Assembly (NCBI GenBank): GCA_020796225.1 | Contig: CM036759.1 | Span: forward strand, 20,223,813-20,287,812 | Source: Arion vulgaris | Taxonomy: Eukaryota; Mollusca; Gastropoda; Stylommatophora; Arionidae | Direction: 5' to 3' | DNA length: 64,000 bases | Shown: positions 20,546 through 31,075 of the stretch, one piece after another | Numbering within the stretch: the stretch's first letter is position 1 | Layout: every line of letters begins with the position of its first letter | Made by a program: the position numbers and the translations under genes | Notes under the pieces: model-generated | What the model was told of the DNA's origin: nothing | What the model saw: the letters and a program-made list of their open reading frames with translations, nothing else | The model's database searches: none

Positions 20546-20925
20546 GGACAAAAGCACCAGAGAAGTGCAAGACAAATACATAAAACCACGACACTGGGTT
20601 AACAACCGGTAAAATGTCTAACAAAAGCACCAGAAAGTGCAAGACAAATACATAAACCACGACACTGGGTTAACAACCCGGTAACAGTGTGCTAACAAAA
20701 GCACCAGAGAAGTGCAAGACAAATACATAAACCGACACTGGTTAACAACCGGTAACAGTGTCTAACAAGCACCAGAGAAGTGCAAGACAAATACATAAAC
20801 CACGACACTGGGTTAACACGGTAACAGTGTGAACAAAAGCACCAGAAAAGTGCAAGACAAATACATAAAACCACGACACTAGGTTAACAACCCGGTAACA
20901 GTGTGCTAACAAAAGAAGAAGCAGA
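20546..20925 (+). repeat. about 75-bp tandem array made from a LINE tail
   Basis: Roughly five units of AAAAGCACCAGAGAAGTGCA-AGACAAATACATAAAACCAC-GACACTGGGTTAACAACC-CGGTAACAGTGTGCTAAC. The first unit is the natural C-terminal coding and tail sequence of the LINE just upstream (compare RHWATTR at 10100). Later units carry many single-base gaps. Confidence 0.9.
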
Positions 20926-21445
20926 ATGGTACAGTTTCACAGAAAGAAAACACGATTAGATGAGCAATTTCAAAGATAAAATTCTTCTCATAATATCAAT
21001 AAATATGTAGTATAGACAACAGATCGAACCACAGTGAAAAACACAAACACTTCCCATTACAATTTAAACTATTGACAGAAGTAACTTATTATTTAAGTGC
21101 TGTAAGTGGTGACTTCCAACGTAATCTCATCAATTGTGACTATAAAATGCAACACAATTCTTACAGAAAATGTAGATCTTTGTGACACTGTGTCGTACAA
21201 ATGGTGAAATATTCCGAGAAAGAAAAGTCTGTATAACATTCATTTACAGACACCTCCCAAAATGAAATATCTAATGCAGCAGTGGTAACTGGAGAAAAGC
21301 TACTAAATCATATATGTTACCGAAGTATGTGATAAACATTATGTCATAAGCAGATAGAAGAGTTAGCTCCAGATTATACGGCAATGTTGACTTATAGATG
21401 TTCTTACTTTATCAAGTTTGATAATTACTGATAATTCATTCATTT
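20926..21445. other. unassigned AT-rich interval
   Basis: No gene or repeat recognised. Confidence 0.5.
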
Positions 21446-22062
21446 GGTGGTCTCTATGGTGTAGAGGATAGGCGCTCACCTCTCGTTCGGTAGGTACTCG
21501 GTTCACTCCTACGTGCAACTATTGGGATATTTTTCCAGAAACCCCTGTTTTTGGGTTTTTAAAACCGATCTAGAAGCACTTTTAGCTCTTCGGCTCGTGC
21601 CATGGACATCGTAACCCTTCGGTTCGGCGCCACGAACATCGTGAATCTGGAGAACCTGTGGTTTTCTGCCAGCCCGCGGAATTGAACCCGCACTCACAGG
21701 GAGCTTGCCACTTTCCCTGTTCTCAGTATAAGTTAGATTATGTTCCTTGACCTAGTGAAGAAGAACGATAAAACGTAGGTCTCGAGTTCAAGTTAAGAAC
21801 GTAAAAGAACCCTTGGTAGTTTAAAATCGAAATGAGCAGGTTAAAAAGCCGTTGTCTTTGCAAAATTCATTAAAAGTATTTTTTTTCCATAAAATATTAT
21901 TACAAAATCTTCTTTACCATCTCCTAAATTACATCGGGAATCCTCGCTGGTGTCACGGATTTCGTGCACTGTAGCTAAGAGCTTTCTTTGTAAGAATGAG
22001 ATCGGGGCACACATAGTTATTTACCAAAGTGCAATGATGATGGTTCTATCAATCAATGTGAA
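21446..22062 (+). mobile_element. SINE family C, copy 3, interrupted by SINE A
   Basis: The head is GGTCTCTATGGTGTAGAGGA with GGTTCACTCCTACG (degenerate B box) and GGGATATTTTTCCAGAAACC. The body resumes at 21722 (CTCAGTATAAGTTAGATT, GAACGATAAAACGTAGGTC, GAGCAGG) and ends GTGCAATGATGATGGTTCTA with a short ATCA tail. Compare the uninterrupted copy at 25286-25725. The gap is filled by an inverted SINE A. Confidence 0.8.
21550..21714 (-). mobile_element. SINE family A, copy 2, nested in SINE C
   Basis: Minus-strand GGGTTCAATTCCGCGGGCTG through CTAAAAGTGCTTCTAGATCG. The tRNA-like head is truncated. CCCTGTT borders it at 21543-21549 and 21715-21721 and the host SINE reads continuously across, so the 7-bp repeat is probably the target duplication. 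Confidence 0.75.
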
Positions 22063-22189
22063 CTGAAAACACTGCTCAATTATTAGATGGTGTGATGTTC
22101 AGCCTGTCAAGCTTTACTTAAGCTTAGAAAAAAATGCGTGGTTGTCTTTAGAGCTTTCCACAACACAGTTACAGAATGTTGTTTTCTTA

Positions 22190-22510
22190 GAAAATATATA
22201 GCATTACAAGTGCCCATCCCGACAAAGATAAAGTGTCTACGCAGAATGATGGCAGTTTCAAGAAGAGACCGGTTTACAAATGAAGACATCAGAAAAATTG
22301 TGGGTACAGCATCAATACTGAATTTCATCAAGAGACAACAAATTAAAAGGTCCGGACGCAAAAGTAGATTACCAACATACAGTGCGCCTCAAAACGCAAT
22401 GCAACTCCGATACATTGCATATACAAAACAAAAGGTCGTCCACACAAAACGTGGACCACAAAAATAACAGATGCGGTGAACGGTAATATTTAAGAAGCGG
22501 AGAGCACACG
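22190..22510 (+). mobile_element. LINE C-terminal fragment, family G
   Basis: An open stretch gives KIKCLRRMMAVSRRDRFTNE, DIRKIVGTASILNFIKRQQI, KRSGRKSRLP and, after a shift, KGRPHKTWTTKITDAV. This is the usual LINE C-terminal series. Other family pieces are at 7200-7345 and inverted at 15275-15560. Confidence 0.7.
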
Positions 22511-22749
22511 AAAAGCCGTTCTATAAATGTCTTATTATCCAGACGCTTTGAGGTAAAACAGAACTAGAAAAAAAAGTATCCATTCCTTCAACAAAATAAC
22601 ACTCACTGTTCGTCTCTAATTTCTGGTCTTATTCTGTTTCTTTGTTTTCTTATCATTATTCTCAACATATGGCACAAAAGACTAATAATACGACGATACA
22701 TTTAACTGTTGTTTGTTTCTTTGTCTAGTCATTAAACACGAAGTCAGTA

Positions 22750-23300
22750 ATTCGTTTGAAACGTGTCCACTGTCAGTTTTATCGTTTAAATGTTCTTATT
22801 ACGTTCTATACCTACATGTTCCCGAGCCTGGATTTCTTCTACTGTTATATTATCTGAGTCTGAAGCTTATCTTCTCGTAATGTGTCTGATAGCTTCCTTT
22901 ACTTGGCGGCAAGAAATGGTGGTTCCTTCTATTGTCTTGTATATTTAGTTCTGATCTGTCATTAGCAAAATGTTTTTCAACGTATTCTGCCCATCTTTCT
23001 ATAATGTTTGCTATCCTCATAAACATAGCATATTATTTAGATATCAGGAATCCAAATTATGTGAAGTTTCTTCTCGGTGTGATTCCATTTATTGTCCTGT
23101 GCAAAGATTGTGTTTCCTATTTGTGCCGTTTTCTAATTTTGTTAAATCTGAAATATTGCCTGTTCTCTTTCTCTAGTTCTACACTTACCTTTCATTTCTT
23201 TATTTAGTTTGTCATATTCTTCTGTCTTTTGCTTGCTGTTTTCTTCGTGCATCCATTAACTATAAAATTCACTCTGTCGCCTAGGCGAAATGTTATGTCC
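22750..23300 (-). mobile_element. LINE fragment: endonuclease-to-RT linker
   Basis: On the minus strand, a lysine/glutamate-rich segment (EENSKQKTEEYDKLNKEMKG) is followed by KMGRIR/RWAEYVEKHFANDRSE and by PFLAAK-like and KLSDTLREDKL segments. The RWxEYFExLxND signature just upstream of RT is characteristic of endonuclease/RT LINEs. Stops are frequent. This is the only place in the window where that linker is seen. Confidence 0.5.
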
Positions 23301-23466
23301 AGAACATATTCTGATCAAGATTTTTCATAGTAGTACTCTCTAGACACAGAATTGTCGAAGTAAAGAAGTATGAATGGACATAATCTTTGCTGTAATAAAT
23401 CTTATAGAGAATACACATACCTGGTAACTGGAAGAGAATCTACTTTGTTTTATCTTAGGCATACCT

Positions 23467-23597
23467 TCAAGCGTCTTTAGCGTCTTTGTGAGCGTCTGTA
23501 GCGTCTTTGTGAGCGTCTGTAGCGTCTTTGTGAGCGTCTGTAGCGTCTTTGTGAGCGTCTGTAGCGTCTTTGTGAGCGTCTGTAGCGTCTTTGTGAG
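23467..23597 (+). repeat. 21-bp minisatellite grown from a SINE head
   Basis: Six near-identical units of GCGTCTGTAGCGTCTTTGTG plus A run directly into GCGTCTGTAGCTTAAGCGGT, the start of SINE E. The first 11 bases of each unit equal the SINE's own 5' end. Confidence 0.95.
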
Positions 23598-23760
23598 CGT
23601 CTGTAGCTTAAGCGGTAGTGAGCTGGCTCAAACTCCGCGACGGGAGAGTTTGATAGCAAATTAATTCCCTTGGATTTTTACAAACGGTAAAAGTAGATCT
23701 CACAGTTCAGAAGCAATGGCAAGCAACTGAGCATATAAGTGGTGCCTAGTAAATCGACGA
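23598..23760 (+). mobile_element. SINE family E, copy 3
   Basis: GCGTCTGTAGCTTAAGCGGT (A-box region) then GCTCAAACTCCGCGACGG (B-box region), GCAAATTAATTCCCTTGGAT, and 3' end GGTGCCTAGTAAATCGACGA. The sequence between the A and B boxes is shorter than in the 32305-32487 copy. Confidence 0.8.
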
Positions 23761-23841
23761 ATCAATGACCACGTCCTGTAAAGTATATGCCACGATTTTC
23801 ATTCATTCATACCTTCAAGGACACTACAGACTCAACAAACA

Positions 23842-23843
<2 letters not shown>

Positions 23844-23905
<62 letters not shown>
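23844..23905 (+). repeat. (TA)n microsatellite
   Basis: About 30 uninterrupted TA dinucleotides beside a LINE remnant. Confidence 0.97.
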
Positions 23906-23907
<2 letters not shown>

Positions 23908-24405
23908 GAATAAGTCGAAAAGCTCTCTGCCAGTGTCAGCAGGCAGACCAGACACCGGGGCATGTCCTGCAAGATTGCCTTCACCTGTGTGAGCTGAGAA
24001 GCAACATCGGGCTACACCCCAGACGATCAAAAAGCTAAGCTTTGGTTAAAACCTGACAGACCTGAAGCTGGCTGCCCAGTTTGTGGTGCACGGTAAACTA
24101 AACGCATGACCAGAGATCGTTGAAGAAGACGTTCGAACAGACACTGAAGAATGTCCTGCAAAACGGTTTTCTCCTGGATGAGCTGAGAAAAACTCTGCGG
24201 TCACACACAGTCGACGTGAAAACTAAGCTTTTGGAACACCTGGCGGGCCAGAACTTGACTGCCCAGTTTATGGTCCAAAGTAAATTGACTTGTATATTTG
24301 TCTTGCGGCATGAACAGAGACCGAAGAAGTTCTGTCCGGAATATAGGATCGTCCAGCTAGTGGCAGTACAACATTCGTCACACCAAGTCATACAACATTT
24401 TGTGA
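23906..24405 (+). mobile_element. two successive C-terminal remnants of RNase H LINE
   Basis: The first (to about 24100) reads CQCQQADQTPGHVLQDCLHL, CELR and then, shifted, KLSFG-LTDLKLAAQFVVHG, the end of an RNase H LINE protein. The second (about 24140-24290) repeats the same nucleotide landmarks: GAATGTCCTGCAAAACGGTT, GATGAGCTGAGAAAAACT, AACTAAGCTTTTGGAACACC, GACTGCCCAGTTTATGGT. The two are arranged head to tail, so this is a decayed local duplication or two insertions. Confidence 0.65.
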
Positions 24406-24654
24406 TTTAAAAAAAAAGCTCTGTAATATCATCCCATTTAAATGTTTCTCCACATGAACTTTTATCATAGAGCTAACAGTTGCGTGAAGCTTAGCATAGA
24501 AGATGAACGCAGACATTTGTTTCCTCGGGGAAAGTAATCATTCAATTGAATACAGCATATTACTATTTATTTCAGAAGTATTTTCTTGTTTTTATTTGTA
24601 ATCAGCTGCTAGTATTCAGCGTCATCATCCAGTTACTTGTCACTTGCAAAACTG

Positions 24655-25240
24655 TTTCTATTGTCTATTGTGTATCCCAGGTGGAAGATGTAGTTGACTG
24701 TCCACTCTTGCCGTTAAGCGTAGGGATGGGAGCTTTTATTTGCGTTGGTAAATGAGTCACCCTTGTTGTGTTATGTCCGTGTTTATGTACTGTGGTCTTG
24801 ATAGTGTCTATGCATCTTTTTCTTGCTCCTCCCTTAGATCTAGTACCCGATCTCTTTTTATTGTGTGCTGTTATTGGTGGTTGGTTTGTCAACAAAACAT
24901 TTCTTCTGAACTTATGCTCATTCTATACCAAATATCTTGTCTCTGTTGTTGTCATTTTCAAGTCATCTAACACAATATATTCTTCTTTATCTTTCTTTTT
25001 TCTGTTTTCATGGTACGCCTTTTTCAATAATTATTCTTTACAAAAATAAATGCTTATTTATGTGTCTAGCACACTTCACTTTCATGAAATTTACTTTGTT
25101 TTATTAAACCAACTTTCTCCAGTTCTTAGTTTTTGTTGAATACGTCTTGTTGTTTTTCTGTGTCCATATATTTTGTTAGAACTTTGTATAACATTTACAC
25201 TCGAACGAGCTTTAGTTAATTTCAGGTCATGTAGGGTCTA
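24655..25240 (-). mobile_element. probable LINE C-terminal fragment
   Basis: The minus strand contains RSSVNVIQSSNKIYGHRKTT in its 5' part and, after breaks, LTNQPPITAHNKKRSGTRSK and GGARKRCIDTIKTTVHKHGH, which looks like the xGRPRxRWIDxIK end of LINE proteins. Weakly supported. Confidence 0.4.
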
Positions 25241-25285
25241 ATTGTAGGTCTCTTCCGTTTACTTTCTCGCTACTATATTTGTGTG

Positions 25286-25725
25286 GATTTGATTGATTGA
25301 TTGATTGATTGATAGGACCATCATCATTGCACATCGGTGAGTAACCATGTGTGCTCCGATCTCTTTCTTACACTGGAAGATTTGAGCTGCATAGTACGAA
25401 CCCCGTAGCACCGGCGAGGATTCCCGATGCAATTTAGAAAATGGTGACAATATTTTTGTAGGTGTTTTATTTTTTAATCTCTCTAACGGATTTTGCATGG
25501 TCAGCGGTTTTCCAGCCTGCTCCTCTAGATTTTGAACTGTCAATGCTTCTTTTACGTTCTAAACGTGAACATGACACCTAGGTTTTATCGTCCATCTCCG
25601 ATATGACTATGAACTCGATCTCACCTACACTGAGATCAGGGATCTCTGGAAAAATATCCCATTGGCTCCACGAGGAAGCGAACTGGGTGACTTTGGAGCG
25701 AGAGTCAAGAGCCTAACCTAACCAC
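25286..25725 (-). mobile_element. SINE family C, copy 2
   Basis: Nearly complete: (ATCA)n tail at 25288-25314, GTGCAATGATGATGGTCCTA, CTCCTCTAGATTTTGAACTG, GATCAGGGATCTCTGGAAAA and the tRNA-like head at the right edge, GGCTCTTGACTCTCGCTCCA on the minus strand. Companion of 12201-12596. Confidence 0.8.
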
Positions 25726-26858
25726 AGCTATATTTGTGTTTCTTTGCCAAACATTACACTCGGTATAATAAATTAATAGTTTTCTTTCTTACATCCGTGC
25801 ATACACACTGATATATATGTCTGTATGTCTGACGTCTTGTTTGAGTTTATCAGTATCAAATTGAGTTTGTCTGTCTGTCTTGCTGTTGAAAGTACGTATC
25901 TGTGATTATATGTCTCTGTATGTTGCTATGCCAATCTGTATGTTAGTGTATAAGTCTTTTACTTATTACATGTGTTGACATGTAGCAAATACGCTGGAGA
26001 TGCGAAATCTGGACGAAGTATGCTCCCCTACGTTTTAATCTTGTTTAAGTTCAACTTCTTCCCCAAAAGCATCGAATTACATTGCTCACGTTTAGATTGA
26101 CAGTAGAGGATGGGAACGCTCACTTGTGAAGAGAGAAAAACCTGGAAGTGTTTTTCTTAATTGTGTCAGGGGAGATTATCCTGGATATCTGCTTGTTCTT
26201 TGTTCTTTTTTTTTACCAACATTTTTTTTGATATCATCAAAGTTTCGAGTTATATGACGATTCAACAGTATTATTTACATATTGCTATAATCTGGTTGCT
26301 TTTTTTTTATCATCCTTTCATGTTCTTGATCGCCTGATCTCTTTACTGATTGCTTGTGCTATGATACTTAACTGTTCCGGTATCAAATATCGGAATTTTG
26401 TATTTACAATAAATCTTCCAGTCTGAAATCAGTGAACACCAAAACAAACAACAATATCATCACAGAACCACATCAAGCACGGAAAAAATACAGGTTACAA
26501 AAAGAAACATAATCAATTAGAAAAAAAAAGAAATTGTTAGAAAATGAAAGGCAGGATTAAATAAAATCTACAAGAAAAACAGAATTTGCGAAAGGAAATC
26601 AGAGATAGAATACATTTTAACAATTACTTTAAAAAGATGTCGTTTTTAAAGAAAAAAAAATTATTTCTTTAAAAGGTGAGTTGTTTTTTTTTAAACCATT
26701 CATTTTATAACTAATCATAAGTGGATATTTGTATCAGTTCAATTACTCATTTCTTAGAAAAAAGAAGATATGTTACGTTTGATACCACTTCTCGGAGAGA
26801 TTTCTTATGTTTGTTCAATCAATCAATTACTCGTGCGGGGAGAAATGTGTTACGTTTG
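25726..26858. other. unassigned AT-rich interval
   Basis: No gene recognised. Contains a TGT/CTG-rich stretch near 25800-25950 and several A or T homopolymers. Confidence 0.5.
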
Positions 26859-27955
26859 ATCTTTCACGTATTGGTGACAAAAATATGTTATGTTTGTTCT
26901 TTCATCTGATCGTGACAAAATATGGGTTTGTTCTTTCATCTGATGTGACCAAATATGTTATGTTTGTTCTGTCACTGATGTGACAAAATTGTTATGTTTG
27001 TTCTGTACATCTGATAGTGACAAAATAGTATATGTTTGTTCTTTCATCTGATAGTACAAAATATGTATGTTGTTCTTTCATCTGATGGTGACAAATATGT
27101 TATGTTTGTTCTGTCATCTATAGTGACAAAATATGTTATTTTGTTCTTTCATCTGATAGTGACAAATAGTATGTTTTTCTTTCATCTGATGGTGACAAAA
27201 TATTTAATGTTTGTTCTTTCATCTGATGGTGACAATTGTATGTTTGTTCTTCATCTGATTACAAATATTTTGTTTGTTCTTTCATCGATGGTACAATATG
27301 CTTGTTTGTTCTTTCATCTGATGTACAAAAATATGTTTTGTTCTTTCATCTGATGGTGACAAATATTATGTTTGTTCTTTCATCTGATGTGTGACAAAAT
27401 ATTTATGTTTGTTCTTTCATCTGATGGTACAAAACTTTGTTTTTCTGTCATCCTCACGGGTGCAAAATAGGTTTATGTTTGTTCTTTCATCTAATGGTGA
27501 CAAATATGTTATGTTTGTTCTTTCATCTGATGTACAAAATATGTTGTGTTTGTTCTTTCATCTCATGAGTGACAAAAATAGGGTTATTTTGTTCTTTCAT
27601 CTGATAGTGACAATATGTATATGTTGTTCTTTCATCTATAGTACAAATATGTTATGTTTGTTCTTTCATCTGATGGTGAATATGTTATTTTGTTCTCATC
27701 AGTGGTGACAAAATATGTCAGTTTTTCTTTCATCTGTGGTGACCAAAATATGTGTTTGTTCTTTCATTGATGGTACAAATATGTTGTTGTTCTTCATCTG
27801 ATGGTGACAAAATATGTTATGCTTTGTTCTTTCATCTGAAGGTGACAAATATGTTATGTTTGTTCTTTCATTGATGTGACAAATATGTATTTTTTCTTTC
27901 ATCTGATTGACAATATGTTATGTTTGATTCTTCACCATTGGTGACATGAAATATT
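26859..27955 (+). repeat. about 38-bp satellite, near 29 units
   Basis: The unit is close to TGTTCTTTCATCTGATGGTG-ACAAAATATGTTATGTT. Units differ mainly by single missing bases (GGTGAC/GTAC, ATATGTTATG/ATATGTATG), more than by substitutions. Open frames rich in FFHLM are artefacts of the repeat. Confidence 0.95.
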
Positions 27956-28364
27956 GTATGTTGATTATCAATTATTCAATCAATCAAATGTCTTCGCAAT
28001 GAAGTTGGGCTGTAATGACTCTCAGGAGCTCTGTCGTTGTCATGACTTAGAAACTAATATCTCTACTCGATGTTCCTTCTTGAACTCATTCTTCCCTTTG
28101 TTTTCTTATTCACCTCCCACCAGGTTTCCAACAAGGTCTAGTGTCTTTTAATGTAACTAAATTAGTTTTTATAATTATGAGCTTTCTCTGATTGAGACTT
28201 CATTCAATCTCAGCTGTTTCTAAAATAAGTGATTTTCTCAATTAAATATTAAGCTCCACTAATTAATAAGCAAATCTGATGTACAAGATCAGGAGATTTT
28301 CATTTATCAATAATCTCACACTTTAATGTAAGATTTTGTTATGCTGACAATCTTGGGCTATGAG
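27956..28364. other. unassigned interval
   Basis: Nothing recognised between the satellite and the hAT element. Confidence 0.5.
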
Positions 28365-28370
28365 GGTAAG

Positions 28371-29382
28371 CAGCGGATTAGCCTATTCAGAAGTAGCAAT
28401 GCTCGGCCCTTCTGGCGCCGGCTATGTACAACTAAGCTGTCCTGTCTTAACAAGAACCAAGGTTGGAGGGGATAAATGTCCCCCTTTCATTTCTTATTAT
28501 ATTTATTTATTTTCTGGCTCAGCATATAAATACTATCAAATAAAAGGACATACATCATCTTATCAAAAACAACATGTGATGAATTATCCATCTTTGCATT
28601 AAATACTGGATCATATTATTTGCAAATTAAACGAATGTATTCCGTATCACTGGACTCACTTCAGATATTTCGCATGGACGCTCATAATAGTCGCTATGGT
28701 TACCATCTGAACCAGTGGAAAGTTTTGTGAATTCTTGGTTTGGAATCATACTGCTGAACAACTCGTCCAAAGTTTCTTGATGTTTTAGAAAATAGCATTG
28801 ATATCAAGATTTCGTGTCAACTATGTACAGATCCAGAACTAGGTTGATTTTTTAACATCAAGAAAACTGAACTATTTCAACATTCACATGATGAAACACG
28901 TTTAGTGTAGATTATAATTATTGATTAAATCATCCTCTGTTGTTCGTTTGTGATAAGGCCTTGTTGGTCAATGGCTGTATGTTGTCTTGTTTAATTTAAA
29001 ATACAGTACTGTGATCGTGTTGCCAATCAAATAGTTTCAGTCTCGTCTAATTGTGATTTTCCCAAATGTGAAATAGTCTTACGAATTTACTTGTCCAAGT
29101 TACTAACTGTAGCGGAGAACGTTCTTTTTCAACATTAAAGCGTATAAAAGTGAGTTAAGAAACACGATGGGACAAGATCATCTAAATAACCTCACCTTAA
29201 TGAACATTGAATGTAATTTACTTATAGAAATTGATTTGTCTAGTATTATCTCTAAATTTGCTCACATTAAATCGAGACAAGTTTGTTTGTAAAGTTGTGT
29301 TTTATTATTTATTATCATACAAAACCTAGGGCCCCGCGCACGCTAAATTTGCTACAGGCCCCGCGCTGCCTAATCCGCACTG
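28371..29382 (+). mobile_element. internally deleted hAT transposon (1.0 kb)
   Basis: Both ends match the larger element at 57698-59821: 5' CAGCGGATTAGCCTATTCAG with GTTGGAGGGGATAAATGTCC, and 3' GCTACAGGCCCCGCGCTGCC-TAATCCGCACTG. GGTAAG flanks both ends (28365-28370, 29383-29388), consistent with a shortened 8-bp duplication. Inside, about 28500-28835 matches 58110-58430, and about 29049-29276 matches the C-terminal dimerisation zone (ERSFSTLKRIK, MGQDHLNNLTLMNIECNLL). The middle of the transposase is gone and replaced by unrelated filler. A non-autonomous deletion derivative. Confidence 0.85.
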
Positions 29383-29405
29383 GGTAAGTGATTAGATAGC
29401 AATAA

Positions 29406-30225
29406 TTTGGCATTCAGTGGACATTTATGTCAGACCTAGAAGACTTAGACTTTGCAGAGGATCTTGCCTTGTTCTCACACAGGCTACAAAACATGCAGGA
29501 CAACGTGGATGCTCTGACAGAAACAGCACAATGTCTGGGTCTTAAAATAGGCCAAGAAAAGAAGAAAAAAACTGCCCAGCAACAACGTATAGGAAAATCC
29601 GATACTGATTGAAGGAAGGCATATAGAAGATGTTGGGAAATGTGTATACCTTGGAAGCAAGATCAGCCATTCAGGAGATACAGATGAGAACATTAACGCC
29701 ATGATTAGGAAAGCCCGAACGACTTTGCTATCCTGCACACAGTGTGGAAATCTACTGCCATCTCCACTAAAACAAAGCTCAAATGTGAAATATGTGTTGT
29801 TGTATGGCTCGGAAATGTGGTGAATCACCAAGTCAAATACAAAAAAAGATTCAGACCTCTTTCAATGGATGTCTTTGGCGTATTCTCAGATTGATATGGT
29901 ATGACAGAGTTGCAAACATAGACCTGTGGATGAGAACAGGACAGGGACCCCTGATGACCCACATTAAGAGGAAAAAATGGCGATAGGTCATGCATAACCT
30001 ATGGTAAATACAGTCGAGTGTGACTAGACAAGCACTTGAGTGGAAATTGCAAGGAAAACGTAAAAGAGGGTGTCCTAAATAGACCTACAGACGAAGTTTT
30101 CTTTAAGAGCTGAAGAGTACTCGACTATCCTTGGAGACACAAAAAGCCACAGACCTGGAAAAGTGGCGAACAACTAGTGTGGGTGGCTCTGTCTTCCACG
30201 AGGAGCAGATAGCAATAAGTAAGTA
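29406..30225 (+). mobile_element. LINE fragment from RT catalytic box to 3' tail
   Basis: Starts inside RT with LEDLDFAEDLALFSHRLQNM (the FADD box here reads FAED), NVDALTETAQCLGLKIGQEK, then with shifts VGKCVYLGSKISHSGDTDEN, ISTKTKLKCEICVVLLYGSE, WKLQGKRKRG-like and a C-terminal KSTRLSLETQKATDLEKW. It ends in an AAGT tail (30218-30231). The same family is inverted at 63140-63357, and a relative of the tail is at 46600-46870. AGATAGCAATAA occurs at both edges (29394-29405, 30207-30218). The second catalytic Asp changed to Glu and the shifts make it inactive. Confidence 0.85.
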
Positions 30226-30264
30226 AGTAATTTTTTGTATACATGAACTTATCGATACAGCTGT

Positions 30265-30470
30265 GCCCGTCTGCCCAGCGTGTTGGTAGAGCGTTGGACG
30301 ACGGGTGACAAGCTCCTGTGAGTACGGTTCAATTCCGGGGGCTGGTATAAAAGCCCCAGGATCTCCAGGTTTACCGTGTTCGTGGCACCGAACCGAAGGG
30401 TTACGATGTCCATGGCACCGAGCTGAAGAGCTGAAGGCTCAAGTGCTTCTAGATGAGAAAAATAAACCCA
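30265..30470 (+). mobile_element. SINE family A, copy 3
   Basis: GCCCGTCTGCCCAGCGTGTT head with TAGAGCGTTGGACGACGGGT and B box GGTTCAATTCC, body GGTTACGATGTCCATGGCAC, end AAGTGCTTCTAGATGAG plus an A-rich tail. A perfect 11-bp duplication GATACAGCTGT flanks it (30254-30264, 30471-30481). Confidence 0.9.
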
Positions 30471-30481
30471 GATACAGCTGT

Positions 30482-30804
30482 AAAATGGTATCTGACTGAA
30501 ACCACGTCAGGAAAGATAGTCTTACAAAGGTTGGGGAGGGGATGGGGAGGGTATGCCGTAGAAAAGTACTCTGTTGTGTATTTTTTTTTCAATTTTACTA
30601 TATTTTATCAACCACATTACTACTAATGTAAGTAAACTGTTCTGTAATTGGTATCAGTTTGTATTCCAGCGTAATATATGCATTACTTATCATAGTAGTA
30701 CTCTTTTATATTTTTTGTCTTTTCCCAGTTTAACTGTAGCCAAACTGCTGAGGATATGGAGAATATTTGTATATTGTCTCTTTGCATATCAAGGTTTTTT
30801 TTTT
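30482..30804. other. unassigned AT-rich interval
   Basis: Nothing recognised. Confidence 0.5.
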
Positions 30805-31075
30805 ATTTAACACAACAATATCATCCAAAACCGAAATCTTTTAGTTTACTATTTTCTACCCAATCGATACATGTTTCGCCCCTGCAACATTGTATCATCA
30901 CCCAGCCAATGGCTTTTCCAAACAATAGCGGAGATAGAATACACCCTTGCTTTACTCCGGTTTTAGTCATGCACCAGTCGCTTTGACCATCTTCAGTGCG
31001 AACTGCACACTGTGAACCACCATCATACATATGAAAATATACAACTGCAGAAATTCCGTTGCAAAAACAAGTCAC
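30805..31075 (-). mobile_element. LINE RT fragment (motif B to motif C)
   Basis: The minus strand gives FHMYDGGSQCAVRTEDGQSD, WCMTKTGVKQGCILSPLLFG (RT motif B) and VENSKLKDFGFG, after which a one-base shift restores DDIVV, the catalytic Asp pair. Both the preceding fingers and the C-terminus are missing. It is of the same broad LINE type as 29406-30225 but in the opposite orientation. Confidence 0.8.
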
